A stretch of 64,000 bases of DNA, from assembly GCA_019638595.1 (NCBI GenBank), contig JAHBTJ010000025.1, forward strand, positions 35,491 to 99,490. Direction: 5' to 3'. The notes beneath the pieces are model-generated. The model worked only from the letters and a program-made list of their open reading frames with translations, was not told the origin of the DNA and did not search any database. Below are positions 1 to 9,272 of this stretch, piece by piece (position 1 is the first letter of the stretch; the number at the start of each line of letters is the position of its first letter). The position numbers and the translations under genes were made by a program. The stretch is from Chitinophagaceae bacterium. GTDB lineage: Bacteria; Bacteroidota; Bacteroidia; Chitinophagales; Chitinophagaceae.

Positions 1-357
1 GACATGGAAAGCTATGCTACATCTATTACGCAGGAATTGTTGAGCAGGACGATTGCGGGTGAAAAGCATCCCGAACTCACCTGCCCCAAATGCAAAAGCC
101 ATAAACTGCTTATAAGGGATAAGGTTGTTAAATGCCCGGATGAGGCTTGCAACTGGCTATTGTTCCGCAATATCTGCGGGGTGCAGATAAGTGTAACCGA
201 AGTTGAAAACCTTGTCCGCAAAAACAAAACATCCCTAATCAAAGGCATGAAAAGCAAAGCGGGCAAAAAATTCGATGCCTTTATCGTCATGAACGATAAA
301 GGGGAAACCGCTTTTGAATTTGGTAAACCCACACATACAAAAAGAGATGAACGATAA
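1..357 (+). CDS. topB: DNA topoisomerase III, C-terminal fragment (cut by window edge)
   Basis: The reading frame is open from the first base, so the gene begins upstream of the window. The visible 118 residues hold a CPKC...CPDEAC zinc-ribbon-like segment followed by the basic C-terminal domain (LIKGMKSKAGKKFDAF) typical of the topoisomerase III copies carried by Bacteroidota conjugative elements. Type IA topoisomerases relax or decatenate DNA through a single-strand break, and ICE copies are thought to help transfer or replication. Its stop overlaps the start of the downstream ORF6N gene by 11 bp, suggesting translational coupling. The catalytic domain is not visible, so the name rests on the C-terminal pattern and context. 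Confidence 0.75.
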   Translation, partial: DMESYATSITQELLSRTIAGEKHPELTCPKCKSHKLLIRDKVVKCPDEACNWLLFRNICGVQISVTEVENLVRKNKTSLIKGMKSKAGKKFDAFIVMNDKGETAFEFGKPTHTKRDER

Positions 358-1228
358 CACTATTATAATCCGCAAAGAAATAGAAAACTTTATCTATACA
401 GTAAGGGGCAAACAGGTCATGCTCGATAATGACCTGGCTGCATTGTACCAGGTAGAAACAAAAATACTGAACAAAGCCGTAAAGCGGAATATGGAGCGGT
501 TTCCCGATACATTCTGTTTCCAGTTGACCGATGAGGAAAGCGAAACTTTGAGGTTCCAAATTGGAACCTCAAACGCCGGACGGGGTGGACGGCGTTATTT
601 AGCCTACGCATTTACGGAACAAGGCGTGGCTATGCTATCAGCCATATTGCGCAGCGATACAGCCGTAAAAGTGAGCATTGAGATTATGAACGCATTTGTA
701 GAGATGCGCAAGATATTAATGAGTAACGCTGTACTGTTTTCAAGGTTGGATAAAATCGAACTCAAACAGTTAGAAGCGGACGGCAAATTTGAGGAAATAT
801 TTAAGGCACTGGAAAGCGGTAAGCTGCATAGCGAAAAAGGTATTTTTTACGATGGGCAGATATTTGATGCCTATGCCTTTGTTTCCGATATTATGCGAAG
901 CGCCGGGCGGTCAATCATCCTTATTGATAATTACGTGGACGATACGGTACTAACCCTGCTCGGCAAGCGTGGGCAGTCCGTATCTGCCACTATCTACACC
1001 AAAAGCATCAGCAGCCAGCTACAACTGGATGTGCAACGCTACAACAGCCAGTACCCGCCTATTGACGTTCACACATTTGCCTATGCCCATGACCGTTTTC
1101 TCATTATTGACGGCACGGAGCTTTACCACATCGGGGCATCATTGAAAGATTTAGGCAAGAAATGGTTTGCCTTTTCTAAGATAAATTCAGAGGTCGGTAA
1201 AATGCTTAGTTTCCTGAATGGCATTTAG
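347..1228 (+). CDS. ORF6N domain protein with PLD-like C-terminal part
   Basis: The N-terminal 110 residues match the ORF6N DNA-binding domain seen in phage and ICE proteins (GKQVMLDNDLAALYQVETK, NMERFPDTFCFQLT, AFTEQGVAMLSAIL). The C-terminal 120 residues contain HDRFLIIDG...YHIGASLKDLGKKWF, which resembles a phospholipase D-like HxK(x4)D half-site but lacks a clear Lys. I start at the ATG at 347 rather than an in-frame ATG at 314, because 347 gives an 11-bp overlap with topB and begins just before the domain. The likely role is DNA binding or regulation on the element. Whether the C-terminal part is enzymatic cannot be told from sequence alone. Confidence 0.75.
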   Translation: MNDNTIIIRKEIENFIYTVRGKQVMLDNDLAALYQVETKILNKAVKRNMERFPDTFCFQLTDEESETLRFQIGTSNAGRGGRRYLAYAFTEQGVAMLSAILRSDTAVKVSIEIMNAFVEMRKILMSNAVLFSRLDKIELKQLEADGKFEEIFKALESGKLHSEKGIFYDGQIFDAYAFVSDIMRSAGRSIILIDNYVDDTVLTLLGKRGQSVSATIYTKSISSQLQLDVQRYNSQYPPIDVHTFAYAHDRFLIIDGTELYHIGASLKDLGKKWFAFSKINSEVGKMLSFLNGI

Positions 1229-1366
1229 CGTGAGGGATAGAAGCGGCATCCTTTTGTTAGGAACGAACAAAAGATATAGCGGATAGCCCGACAGCGTATG
1301 GATTTTTTCGGTGGTGCTGGTGCATAGGTAAAATGCAGACGGTGGCACGCCCTGATAAAACTGCGT

Positions 1367-2197
1367 TTACCTTTCGTCCTGCTCATCCATTTTCCTAATA
1401 AGTTCGTCCCGCAAAGCATCGAGGAACTTCGTCCGGTTCATTTTCCTGCTCCTAAGTTCCAAATAGGTGTGATAAAAATCGCCCAAATTAATATTGAGCA
1501 TATCTTCAAATGTTTTAACGATGACTTTAATATCGCTGTTCCCGTTATCAAAAACGCCCTGATAGTGCAGTGCATAAATCAGTTCTATTAATCCGGCTTT
1601 GCTGCCCGTCCAGTTCAGCTTTTGCGGTGCTATTGATTTGTCTTCCGGGATTTTATTATAAAGCTGGTCTTCGATATAAACCTGTATCAAATCATTTGCT
1701 ATTATTTTGGCTACCTTGTAATCGTGTGAGGTGGAAAAAGTATGGTCTGACTGAAAATAGTATGTGTCCAGGCATAGCTTAATATCATGCTTTCCCCGCG
1801 CAAAATATTTATCGTCAAGATAGGTGCTATTGGTTCTATAATACCTGTAAAACTCAAAGTTGTTGTCAAAGTATCTCTTGATTTTAGAAAGCTCGTTATA
1901 GAGATACTTTTTTATTATTTTGCCACCGCCATGCGGTCTTTTTGTTTCAATTTTGTATATCGAATTATAATAAATGAGCTTAGCTATAAATAAGGGTTTA
2001 ATCTGTTTAAAAAAGTGTATTTCCTCTTGCTGATTCTTAAACCCTGTTTTCAATACATAATTTTTCAGTTTGGCTGTCTTACTCAGGATAAGTTCAACAG
2101 CTTTTTCATAGGACGCTAAAGAATTACCCTGCTCATAGGTCAGTTCTTTTATTTCTTCTTCTAAGCCATCTATTGCTTTTTTATAATGTCCAGTCAT
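1367..2197 (-). CDS. rteC: RteC-family regulator
   Basis: A 276-residue protein with the conserved C-terminal RteC signature: LNWTGSKAGLIELIYALHYQG, then an FNI/LNI-LGDFYHTYLELRSRK stretch and RTKFLDALRDELIRKMDE. In CTnDOT, RteC is a winged-helix DNA-binding protein that activates the excision operon. Here it is probably the element's excision or transfer regulator. RteA and RteB partners are not in the window, although they may lie to the left. It is transcribed towards the ORF6N gene. The 138 bp between them (1229-1366) shows no gene. Confidence 0.85.
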   Translation of the reverse strand: MTGHYKKAIDGLEEEIKELTYEQGNSLASYEKAVELILSKTAKLKNYVLKTGFKNQQEEIHFFKQIKPLFIAKLIYYNSIYKIETKRPHGGGKIIKKYLYNELSKIKRYFDNNFEFYRYYRTNSTYLDDKYFARGKHDIKLCLDTYYFQSDHTFSTSHDYKVAKIIANDLIQVYIEDQLYNKIPEDKSIAPQKLNWTGSKAGLIELIYALHYQGVFDNGNSDIKVIVKTFEDMLNINLGDFYHTYLELRSRKMNRTKFLDALRDELIRKMDEQDER

Positions 2198-2233
2198 TTA
2201 GCTATAGGCTTTCTTTAATGGAATCTTACTAAA

Positions 2234-2272
2234 AGTATGATAGCAGAAGCACTGCTATCATACTGCTTTTTC
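2234..2272. terminator. Terminator hairpin between rteC and the efflux operon
   Basis: A perfect 13-bp stem (AGTATGATAGCAG / CTGCTATCATACT) with a 5-nt loop lies 20 bp beyond the stop of the DUF2141 gene. It is followed by GCTTTTT on the plus strand and ACTTTT on the minus strand. It most likely ends the leftward efflux operon before rteC. Confidence 0.7.
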
Positions 2273-2285
2273 AATACGTTTCAAA

Positions 2286-2735
2286 TCACATATAAATTAT
2301 CCTTACACTAATCGTTTTGTCTGCATTTAATTTAAAACTTGCTTTGGAAAAATTAGGTCTGTTTCGTAAACCTATTGACTGACAATTAGAAAATCCAATT
2401 CCCTCTTTGGGTAAAAGCAAACCTTTATCAATCTTTCCGTTATTGTTTTCATCGTGTAAAATATTTACGGCATATTTCCCTTGGGGCAGGTTTTTAAAAG
2501 TAATTTCTGCTTTGCCATTTACAATTTTCGCTTTCTCTAATCGGTAATATTTTTTGTAATCTTCATCGGGAATTGAATTGTCTTTGTTGTAAAGGGTGAA
2601 TTGAACAACACCCTTTGAATTTCGTAAATTTTCTACCTTAACGGTCAATGTACAGATTTCTGCCTGATTTCCCGAAAACGAACAGAGAAAAAAACATAAC
2701 CCGACTGACAGTATAATAAAAATTGGCGCTTTCAT
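2286..2735 (-). CDS. DUF2141 secreted protein
   Basis: The 149-residue product starts with a signal peptide (hydrophobic residues 4-22) and continues as a beta-rich DUF2141 domain (VENLRNSKGVVQFTLYN, LPQGKYAVNILHDENNNGKID, KEGIGFSN). The HDENNNGKID stretch looks like a calcium-binding loop. The family is exported and of unknown function. It is the last gene of the cupin-tolC-adaptor-RND operon and starts one base after the RND stop. It probably assists or is co-induced with the pump, but no specific role is shown. Confidence 0.75.
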   Translation of the reverse strand: MKAPIFIILSVGLCFFLCSFSGNQAEICTLTVKVENLRNSKGVVQFTLYNKDNSIPDEDYKKYYRLEKAKIVNGKAEITFKNLPQGKYAVNILHDENNNGKIDKGLLLPKEGIGFSNCQSIGLRNRPNFSKASFKLNADKTISVRIIYM

Positions 2736-5700
2736 TTATTGTTGTTTTTTATTTGAGCCCAATTTTTCTTTCATTCTATCTACTCCGTAATATACCATTG
2801 GCACTAAATAAATCGTCAATGCTAATGAGGAAAGCAAACCACCAATAATTACCCACGCCAAACCGTTTTTCCATTCGGCTGCTGTTCCGCTGGCTAATGC
2901 TATGGGCAACATTCCTATTGCCATTGATAAAGTCGTCATTAAGATTGGTCGCATACGTTCTTTTCCTGCGGTAATCAATGCTTCTTTGTAATGTTTTCCC
3001 TCCGCTTTCAGTTGGTTGGTAAAGTCCACAATCAAGATAGAATTTTTTGTTACCAATCCCATTAGCATAATCAAGCCGAGCAAGGCAAATAAGCTCAAAT
3101 TGCTTAGTGATAAATTCAATGCTAAAAATGCTCCGATTGCTGCAACAGGTATGGCAAACAGGGCAACAAAAGGATAAATGTAACTGTCGTACAAGGCTAC
3201 CATAATCAAATAAATCAATAAGAATGAAATCAGCAATACCGAACCCAAAGCCCCGAAACTGTCGTTTTGCCTTTTAATATCGCTTCCCCAGGTCATTTGT
3301 ATGCCGTTGGGTAAAGGATTGTTTTTGAGATATACCACTACATCGTCTGCTACTGTTCCCGAAGGTCTGCCGAGTGCATCGGAAGTTAATGTAACGGCAG
3401 GTTGTCGGTCTTTTCGTTCCAAAAGCGAAGGCGAATTATCTCTTTCAATAGTTGCAAACTGCGAAACTTCAATCGGAATGCCCATTGGATTTATAATGTT
3501 GAGTTGGTTTACATCATCATAATTTTTACGGCTGAATTTATCCAACCAAATCCGTATAGGATATTCTGTTCCGTTTTCCGTTAAAGTGGCATCGTCATTT
3601 CCTGTAAAAGCGGTACGCAAATTCATTCCCACATAAGCCGTATTCAAACCCAAACGCTGCATTTTGTCTTTGTTGGGAATTACTTTTAATTCAGGGCTTC
3701 CTGCTTCTACCGAAAGCCGTACATTGTCTGCTCCGGGTATTTTTTCAATGACTGATTTCAAATCATTACTTGTTTGCATTACTTGGTTTAGGTCGCTTCC
3801 GCTCAATGTGATTTCTATCGGTGCAGAACGTGGAATTAAGCCCAATGCTATCATAGAAAAGTTAATGCCCGAATGTTCTTTTTGTAAATCAGTTCTCAAC
3901 TTTCGCATAAAGGTTTCGGTAGAAAGATTATTTGTTTCTTTCCTGGATTTTAGCTGAATGGTAAATTCAGTTTTATTGGCAGAACCAACTCCTAAACTTC
4001 CAATGCCTGTACTTGGTCCGCCCACATTACTGAAAACAGTTGAAACTTCGTGTTGCTTCAAAATATAGTTTTCTATTTTTTCGGAAACCAAATTGTTTTG
4101 CTGAATGGAAGTGCTTTTGTCAAATTCTAATGCCAAACGGAATTTTCCCTGGTCGCCTGTTGAGATTAGTTCTTTCCCAATAATTCCCTGCTTCATCATT
4201 ACCGCTGTTCCCACAAAAAGAAGCAAAACAAATCCTGTAAAAATAAGCTTGTGATGTAAAATCCAATTTAGCGTTTTGCCATACCAACTAATAAATTTGT
4301 CTAACTGATGTTCAAACCAAAGTAAAAAACGATTGAAGAAATTAGTCGGTTGCAAATCTTCTTTTTCCCCGATGCGTGAAGCTAACCAAGGTGTTAAAGT
4401 AAAACCTACCAATAAACTTGTAAGCGTAGAAGTAATCACTACTACCGAAAATTGTTTGAGCATATCGGCAACAAAAACCTGTAAGAATAAAATCGGCAGA
4501 AACACAACCACATCAACCAATGTAATAGACAATGCAGAAAAACCGATTTCCATTCTTCCGTCCATTGCTGCTGTTCTTTTTTCTTTGCCCATATCCAAAT
4601 GGCGTTGGATATTTTCTAAAACTACGGTCGCATCGTCCACCAAAATACCGATGATTAAAGACATTGCAAGCAAAGTCATCAGGTTGAGCGTATAACCCAA
4701 AAGCCACATCACGGCAAAAGCGGTAATTAAGGAAGTAGGAATAGCGACCAACACAATCAGTGAGTTTCTGAAACTTCGCAGGAACAGCAACATTACCAAC
4801 GACACTAAAATAACGGCTAAAATCAAGTCAAATACCACCGAATTAACGGCTGCAATGGTGTTATCGGTGCTGTCATCCGTAACTACAAACTTTACATCTG
4901 CATTAGCATTTTGTTTTTCAATGGACTGAAATTTTTCCCTAATCAGTTTTGAAACATCAACGGCATTGGCATCGCCTTGTTTTTTTATCATTAAACCAAT
5001 ACCGTTTTTACCACTGTAACGGCTGTAAGAAGTAATTTCTTTAACACCGTCCGTTACTTCCGCAATATCTTTCACATAAACAGGACTGTTTGGAAAAGGC
5101 ATTGCGACCTGAACATTCTGAATGTCATTGATAGTATTGAATTTGCCAACTAACCTTACCGAATTATTTTCTGTATCGGTCTGTAATTTTCCCGCAGGTA
5201 AATCAATCCCTGAACGATTGACGGCTTCCACTACCTGGTACAAAGAAATTTTATAGAGCTTCAATTTTTCTTTATCGACCTTGATTTGAATTTCCCGTTC
5301 TTCTCCGCCTAAAATGGTAATCTCTGCCACTCCTTTTAGCTGTTGGATTTGTGGCAGGTAATCGTCTTTCATTTTTTGATAAAACACTGTCGGCTCTAAA
5401 TTGCTTGTTGCACTCACCGACATAATCGGCAAATCATTAGGCGACACTTTGCTCATTACAGGACTTAAAATGTCTTTCGGTAAATCTTTTCGGATATTGT
5501 CAATGTAGCGTTGGGCATCCTGCATTGTTTTGTCCAAATCCGTTCCGTATTTCAGGTTGGCTATGATGATTGAAGCATTGGGTAATGATTTGGTAAGCAA
5601 ATAATCTACGCCCTCCAAATTGGAAAGTGCATCTTCAATTTTTCGGGAAACGGAAGTTTCTACCTCGTTGGGTTCTGCTCCGGGATAAACGGTTCTGATA

Positions 5701-5837
5701 ACCACAACAGGCTGATTAAAATCGGGCATCAGTTCATAGCTCAAATTCTTGTAACCGATAATTCCCAACAGGGCAAATACGCTGAAAAGTACGATAATCA
5801 GCGAGGGACGTTTGATTGATATTTCTGTGATGTTCAT
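2736..5837 (-). CDS. RND efflux permease, HAE1/AcrB type
   Basis: At 1033 residues this is the usual length of an AcrB-like inner-membrane proton/drug antiporter. The first transmembrane helix is at about residues 10-30, and two large periplasmic loops lie between TM1-2 and TM7-8. The TM4 signature GILVDDATVVLENIQRH, with the paired proton-relay Asp residues, points to the hydrophobe/amphiphile subfamily rather than the heavy-metal subfamily. The C-terminal GLVTKNSILIVDF motif is intact. The adaptor and TolC genes lie immediately upstream with gaps of about 10-20 bp, so a full tripartite pump is encoded. The substrate is unknown. Neighbouring metal genes do not define it. Confidence 0.92.
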   Translation of the reverse strand: MNITEISIKRPSLIIVLFSVFALLGIIGYKNLSYELMPDFNQPVVVIRTVYPGAEPNEVETSVSRKIEDALSNLEGVDYLLTKSLPNASIIIANLKYGTDLDKTMQDAQRYIDNIRKDLPKDILSPVMSKVSPNDLPIMSVSATSNLEPTVFYQKMKDDYLPQIQQLKGVAEITILGGEEREIQIKVDKEKLKLYKISLYQVVEAVNRSGIDLPAGKLQTDTENNSVRLVGKFNTINDIQNVQVAMPFPNSPVYVKDIAEVTDGVKEITSYSRYSGKNGIGLMIKKQGDANAVDVSKLIREKFQSIEKQNANADVKFVVTDDSTDNTIAAVNSVVFDLILAVILVSLVMLLFLRSFRNSLIVLVAIPTSLITAFAVMWLLGYTLNLMTLLAMSLIIGILVDDATVVLENIQRHLDMGKEKRTAAMDGRMEIGFSALSITLVDVVVFLPILFLQVFVADMLKQFSVVVITSTLTSLLVGFTLTPWLASRIGEKEDLQPTNFFNRFLLWFEHQLDKFISWYGKTLNWILHHKLIFTGFVLLLFVGTAVMMKQGIIGKELISTGDQGKFRLALEFDKSTSIQQNNLVSEKIENYILKQHEVSTVFSNVGGPSTGIGSLGVGSANKTEFTIQLKSRKETNNLSTETFMRKLRTDLQKEHSGINFSMIALGLIPRSAPIEITLSGSDLNQVMQTSNDLKSVIEKIPGADNVRLSVEAGSPELKVIPNKDKMQRLGLNTAYVGMNLRTAFTGNDDATLTENGTEYPIRIWLDKFSRKNYDDVNQLNIINPMGIPIEVSQFATIERDNSPSLLERKDRQPAVTLTSDALGRPSGTVADDVVVYLKNNPLPNGIQMTWGSDIKRQNDSFGALGSVLLISFLLIYLIMVALYDSYIYPFVALFAIPVAAIGAFLALNLSLSNLSLFALLGLIMLMGLVTKNSILIVDFTNQLKAEGKHYKEALITAGKERMRPILMTTLSMAIGMLPIALASGTAAEWKNGLAWVIIGGLLSSLALTIYLVPMVYYGVDRMKEKLGSNKKQQ

Positions 5838-5848
5838 TTTCGCTGATG

Positions 5849-6898
5849 TTATTTTGTATTGATGTTTGCTCCGTCAAAAAGATTGATAAAGCCATTTGTT
5901 ACAACAATATCGCCTGTTGCCAATCCGCTTGACACAACTGTTTTATTGCCGATATTTCCTGATATGGTAATAGATTGCAATACGGCTTTCCCGTTTTTTA
6001 TGAGATATACTTTTGCAATTCCATTTTCTTCAATAATGGCAGACGTGGGAATAAGAATACATTGTTCTTGTTTGGTTTCAGAAAGATTTACTTTGCCGAA
6101 CATTCCCGATTTTATAGTTAGGTTTCTGGTGTTGGCAACCTGAAACTGTACAGGAAAACTATTTCCCATATTGGCTTTACTTCCAATCATTGTTATTTTG
6201 CCCGAAAGAGAAATATCAGGATAAACATCAGCATTGATTTTGTAAGTTTGATTGTTTTGAAATTGTGCCAAATTATTTTCAGGAACATTGACTGTAAAGC
6301 GTAAAGTACTTATATCCGTAATTTGTAGCAACGGAATACCCGGTGCTGCAAAACCGCCCTCCTCATTGAGCTTGGCAGTTACCACACCGTTGAAAGGTGC
6401 TTTTACAGTGGTTTTACTGATTTGCTCCAATAAAGTTGCTTTCTGAATTTTTGCCGATTTCAAGCCTAATTTTGCCTTTTCCAACTGTACTCCTTGAACG
6501 GCATCGGCTTCCGTTAAAATGGTATAGCGTTTTACATCATCTTGCAAGCCCTCAATTTGCACTTCAACCGTTTGTAATTGTAGTTTCAACAATGAATTAT
6601 CCAACTGAATAAGTGTTTGTCCTTTGGAAACATAGCTTCCTACATCTACCAAAACAGCATTGATTTTTCCTTGTATATCCGCACTGATTTTTGTTTCCTT
6701 ATTCGGCTCAAATGTGCCTGTATAAGTATTTGCATCATCAATAATTTGCAAACGAATGGTGTCAGCACTTACAGTAATAGGTTTTTCTTTGTCGTACTGA
6801 TACACCTTGTTTTCAGTAGTTTTTTTATTGCTCGCCAATTTAAAAATCATCAAACCAACAATGGCAATTCCAGCTATTATCCAAATTATCTTTTTCAT
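5849..6898 (-). CDS. RND periplasmic adaptor (membrane fusion protein)
   Basis: A 349-residue HlyD/AcrA-type adaptor. An N-terminal membrane anchor or signal (residues 4-22) is followed by a biotinyl-lipoyl half (KISADIQGKINAVLVDVGSYVSKGQTLIQLD), a coiled-coil hairpin, the second lipoyl half (KTTVKAPFNGVVTAKLNEEGGFAAPG) and beta-barrel/membrane-proximal domains. It would bridge the RND permease at 2736 and the TolC-like channel at 6917. It sits between them in the operon, 11 bp before the permease start. Confidence 0.92.
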   Translation of the reverse strand: MKKIIWIIAGIAIVGLMIFKLASNKKTTENKVYQYDKEKPITVSADTIRLQIIDDANTYTGTFEPNKETKISADIQGKINAVLVDVGSYVSKGQTLIQLDNSLLKLQLQTVEVQIEGLQDDVKRYTILTEADAVQGVQLEKAKLGLKSAKIQKATLLEQISKTTVKAPFNGVVTAKLNEEGGFAAPGIPLLQITDISTLRFTVNVPENNLAQFQNNQTYKINADVYPDISLSGKITMIGSKANMGNSFPVQFQVANTRNLTIKSGMFGKVNLSETKQEQCILIPTSAIIEENGIAKVYLIKNGKAVLQSITISGNIGNKTVVSSGLATGDIVVTNGFINLFDGANINTK

Positions 6899-6916
6899 AT
6901 TCTTAATTTTTAACTC

Positions 6917-8242
6917 TTAATTTTTAATTGACCCAGTCAGCTTTTTTAGCTCCAAATCCGCTTTCAGATAATCTATAACTGCCGACAGGTAATTTTGCTG
7001 TGCTTCACGAAGTGCATTATCAGCCAATAAAACATCAGTAAGTGTTGCCGTACCTTGCTTTTGTTGTAAAATGGTTTGCTCATAAATGGATTGAGCCAAA
7101 GTGATTTGATTTTCGGTATTGATGACTGTTTGCTGTGCAATTGTTCTTTGCCTTAAAGCATCTTCAATTTCCATTTTGTTTTTATCGCCAATCAGTTGAG
7201 CCTGCAATTCGTTATTGCTGATTTCCAGTTTTTTTTGATTGATTTTTCGCTGTGTAACTGTTCCGTTAAAAAGCGGGTAAGTCAGTTGCAAGCCTGCAAA
7301 GCCTATGGGGTAGAATTTCAGAAAATCGTTTGGGGTTTTGTCGTAACCAAAACCTGTTGTTCCATAAGAAGCAATCAAATTCAGCGAGGGTAGAAACCTT
7401 GATTTGTTCAACGCACTCAATTCGCTGTTCAATAGTTTGTTTTGTGTCTGAATAATTTTCAAATCCAATATATTTTCTACATTATTTTCCGTCAAGGCTT
7501 GCTGTTCGATTTCAGAAACAACGGTAATATTTCGCTCCAATGGAATACCGATATTCAGTTTCAGTGCATTCAAAACCGTTGTGTATTTGTTGCTAATGTT
7601 TTCCCTTTGCGTACTCAACTGTTCGGCTTGCAGTTTTACTTTGCTCACATCTGTTCCTTTTGCCAAAAGCTGTTCTTTCAAGAGTTCCATATTTTTTAAT
7701 AGCTTTTGGGTATTTGTCAGATTGCTTTCCAAAAAATCGAGCTGATGTTTCAAGATTTGAGCGTTGTAATACAACGTGGTAATGTCGTATAAAACCTGTT
7801 CCTCCGATTTTTGAAATTGAAGCTGTGTGAGTTCGTTGGCAATTTTTGTGTTCTCAATCGCCCCATAAACCTGCGGATTATACAACGGCATAGCCAACTG
7901 CACATTAGCATTGATGTTGTGCGGAACACCGAATTGCAAATCTCTGAATTGCCCTTCAGGTGCTTGCGGGTTGAGTGCATTCATCGGCATTAGCTGTGTA
8001 GGCAATTCCATAAAATACTTGTAATCGGCATTGGCAGCAACTTTCGGAATAAGATTGGCTTTTGCTTCTTTTTTTTGTTGTTCACTGATGGATATGTTAT
8101 TACGATTTATTTGCAAAGTCTTGTTATGGACTTGTGCCGTATCAATACATTGTTTCATCGTCCAGGTTTCCTGTGCCTGAACAGTATTCCACCCGATAAA
8201 CATCAACGGAATAATAAATAGTTTGTGAGCGTTCACTAACAT
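6917..8242 (-). CDS. TolC-family outer membrane efflux protein
   Basis: A 441-residue protein with a signal peptide ending near AQA/QAQ (residues 20-24). It has two repeats of the long-helix OEP pattern (MKQCIDTAQVHNKTLQINRNNI near the N-terminus; LLADNALREAQQNYLSAVIDYLKADLELKKLTG at the C-terminus). It should form the outer-membrane exit duct for the adjacent RND pump. It lies 18 bp upstream of the adaptor gene and 41 bp downstream of the cupin gene in one leftward operon. Confidence 0.9.
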   Translation of the reverse strand: MLVNAHKLFIIPLMFIGWNTVQAQETWTMKQCIDTAQVHNKTLQINRNNISISEQQKKEAKANLIPKVAANADYKYFMELPTQLMPMNALNPQAPEGQFRDLQFGVPHNINANVQLAMPLYNPQVYGAIENTKIANELTQLQFQKSEEQVLYDITTLYYNAQILKHQLDFLESNLTNTQKLLKNMELLKEQLLAKGTDVSKVKLQAEQLSTQRENISNKYTTVLNALKLNIGIPLERNITVVSEIEQQALTENNVENILDLKIIQTQNKLLNSELSALNKSRFLPSLNLIASYGTTGFGYDKTPNDFLKFYPIGFAGLQLTYPLFNGTVTQRKINQKKLEISNNELQAQLIGDKNKMEIEDALRQRTIAQQTVINTENQITLAQSIYEQTILQQKQGTATLTDVLLADNALREAQQNYLSAVIDYLKADLELKKLTGSIKN

Positions 8243-8283
8243 AATTGAGCAAATTTTTTTGTTTAACCTTTATGGCTATCTGA

Positions 8284-8610
8284 TTATTCTTCCTTTATCA
8301 TTGTCAGCAACATTTTAAAGCGTTCAATGGCTTTCAATGCGTGTGGAATGTTTGCCGGCATAATGATACAATCACCTTTTTTCAGATGATGAAGTTTTCC
8401 GGCAATCGTTATTTCTGCTTCGCCATCCAAAATCTGCACAATGGCATCGTAAGGCGTTTTGTGTTCTGATAGTCCCTGTTCTTTGTCAAACGAGAATAAA
8501 GTCAAATTTCCACCTTTGCTTTTAGTTACCTGTTTGCTGATAACTCCTCCGTTTGTGTATTCAATTGCATTTTCGGGATTGAAAATGCTTTCTTTATCAA
8601 ATGTTGCCAT
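8284..8610 (-). CDS. Small cupin-domain protein, first gene of the RND operon
   Basis: A 108-residue single cupin barrel. Motif 1 is around KTPYDAIVQILDGEAEITIAG and motif 2 around KKGDCIIMPANIPHALKAI. The usual metal-binding His residues of motif 1 are partly replaced (EHKTPYD). Such stand-alone cupins in Bacteroidota may act as sensors, ligand-binding proteins or small enzymes. It is the first gene after the TetR-type promoter at 8634-8682, and the pump genes follow on the same strand. This suggests a role in responding to or modifying the pumped compound, which is inference. Confidence 0.8.
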   Translation of the reverse strand: MATFDKESIFNPENAIEYTNGGVISKQVTKSKGGNLTLFSFDKEQGLSEHKTPYDAIVQILDGEAEITIAGKLHHLKKGDCIIMPANIPHALKAIERFKMLLTMIKEE

Positions 8611-8633
8611 ATTATTTTATCTTTTTAAATCCC

Positions 8634-8682
8634 GTTAGTTAGTATTCGCTAACAAATGTAAAAATAGTTTTTTAAGTGGCAA
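8634..8682 (-). promoter_or_regulatory. Promoter plus TetR-type operator of the cupin-RND operon
   Basis: On the minus strand there is a Bacteroidota sigma promoter: -33 TTG (8680-8682), exactly 19 bp, then -7 TACATTTG (8653-8660). The palindrome GTTAG-N10-CTAAC (8634-8653) overlaps the last base of the -7 box and covers the expected start site, a position suited to repression. The same arrangement, aligned without gaps over about 65 bp, lies upstream of tetR at 22,825-22,873. Confidence 0.8.
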
Positions 8683-8880
8683 TGTTTTCTTGAAAAAAGT
8701 TTTTCATTTCTTTCAAATCGTCAATCAACTCTATTGTGAATTTTGAACTTAAAGGTTAGGTGCAATCCTACAAGAAAACGCCCTAATATTAACAAGACTA
8801 AACTTTCCTCCTTCATTTGTTAAGACATTTTTCTTGAAAAAATTTAGGGAAATTCTTTTACAGTCCAAACAATAATCGTA

Positions 8881-8892
8881 ATATTGCAATAT
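8881..8892. promoter_or_regulatory. Candidate ArsR operator
   Basis: The perfect 12-bp palindrome ATATTGCAATAT lies 16 bp before the arsR ATG, in an AT-rich stretch that continues ATTAATATATCA. Its position between the divergent cupin and arsR genes suits autoregulation by ArsR. No experimental motif is known to me for this protein, so this is inference from symmetry and position. The rest of the 8683-8907 gap shows only a repeated TTTTCTTGAAAAAA element (near 8685 and 8828). Confidence 0.45.
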
Positions 8893-8907
8893 TAATATAT
8901 CAAGATA

Positions 8908-9234
8908 ATGGGTGCAACAAAAACAGACCACTTTACAGACCAGCAAAACCAGATTGCGATTATCGCAAAAGCGTTGGGACATCCGGCAAGAATAGCCATT
9001 ATAGAATATCTTTTAAAAGTAAACGCTTGTATTTGCGGAGACATCGTAAACGAACTGCCATTGGCACAACCAACAGTTTCTCAACATTTGAAGGAACTTA
9101 AAAATGCTGGACTGATTAAAGGCAATATTGAAGGCAATGCTATTTGCTATTGTATTGATGAAAAAACCTTTGATGTACTGAAGGAATATTTTTCAAAAAT
9201 CATTACAACAGTTATTAAACAAAACTGCTGTTAA
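8908..9234 (+). CDS. arsR: ArsR-family metalloregulator
   Basis: The 108-residue protein has a winged helix-turn-helix (residues 12-95) with the recognition stretch LAQPTVSQHLKELKNAGLI. Candidate As(III) ligands are the CIC pair in NACICGDIV just before that helix and the C-terminal QNCC. It is the first gene of arsR-arsM-arsC and would release its operator when arsenite or a similar thiophilic ion binds. It is divergent from the cupin-RND operon, from which it is separated by 297 bp. Confidence 0.9.
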   Translation: MGATKTDHFTDQQNQIAIIAKALGHPARIAIIEYLLKVNACICGDIVNELPLAQPTVSQHLKELKNAGLIKGNIEGNAICYCIDEKTFDVLKEYFSKIITTVIKQNCC

Positions 9235-9272
9235 TCAATTTCTAACTAATAATTCTATTAAACACAAATACA

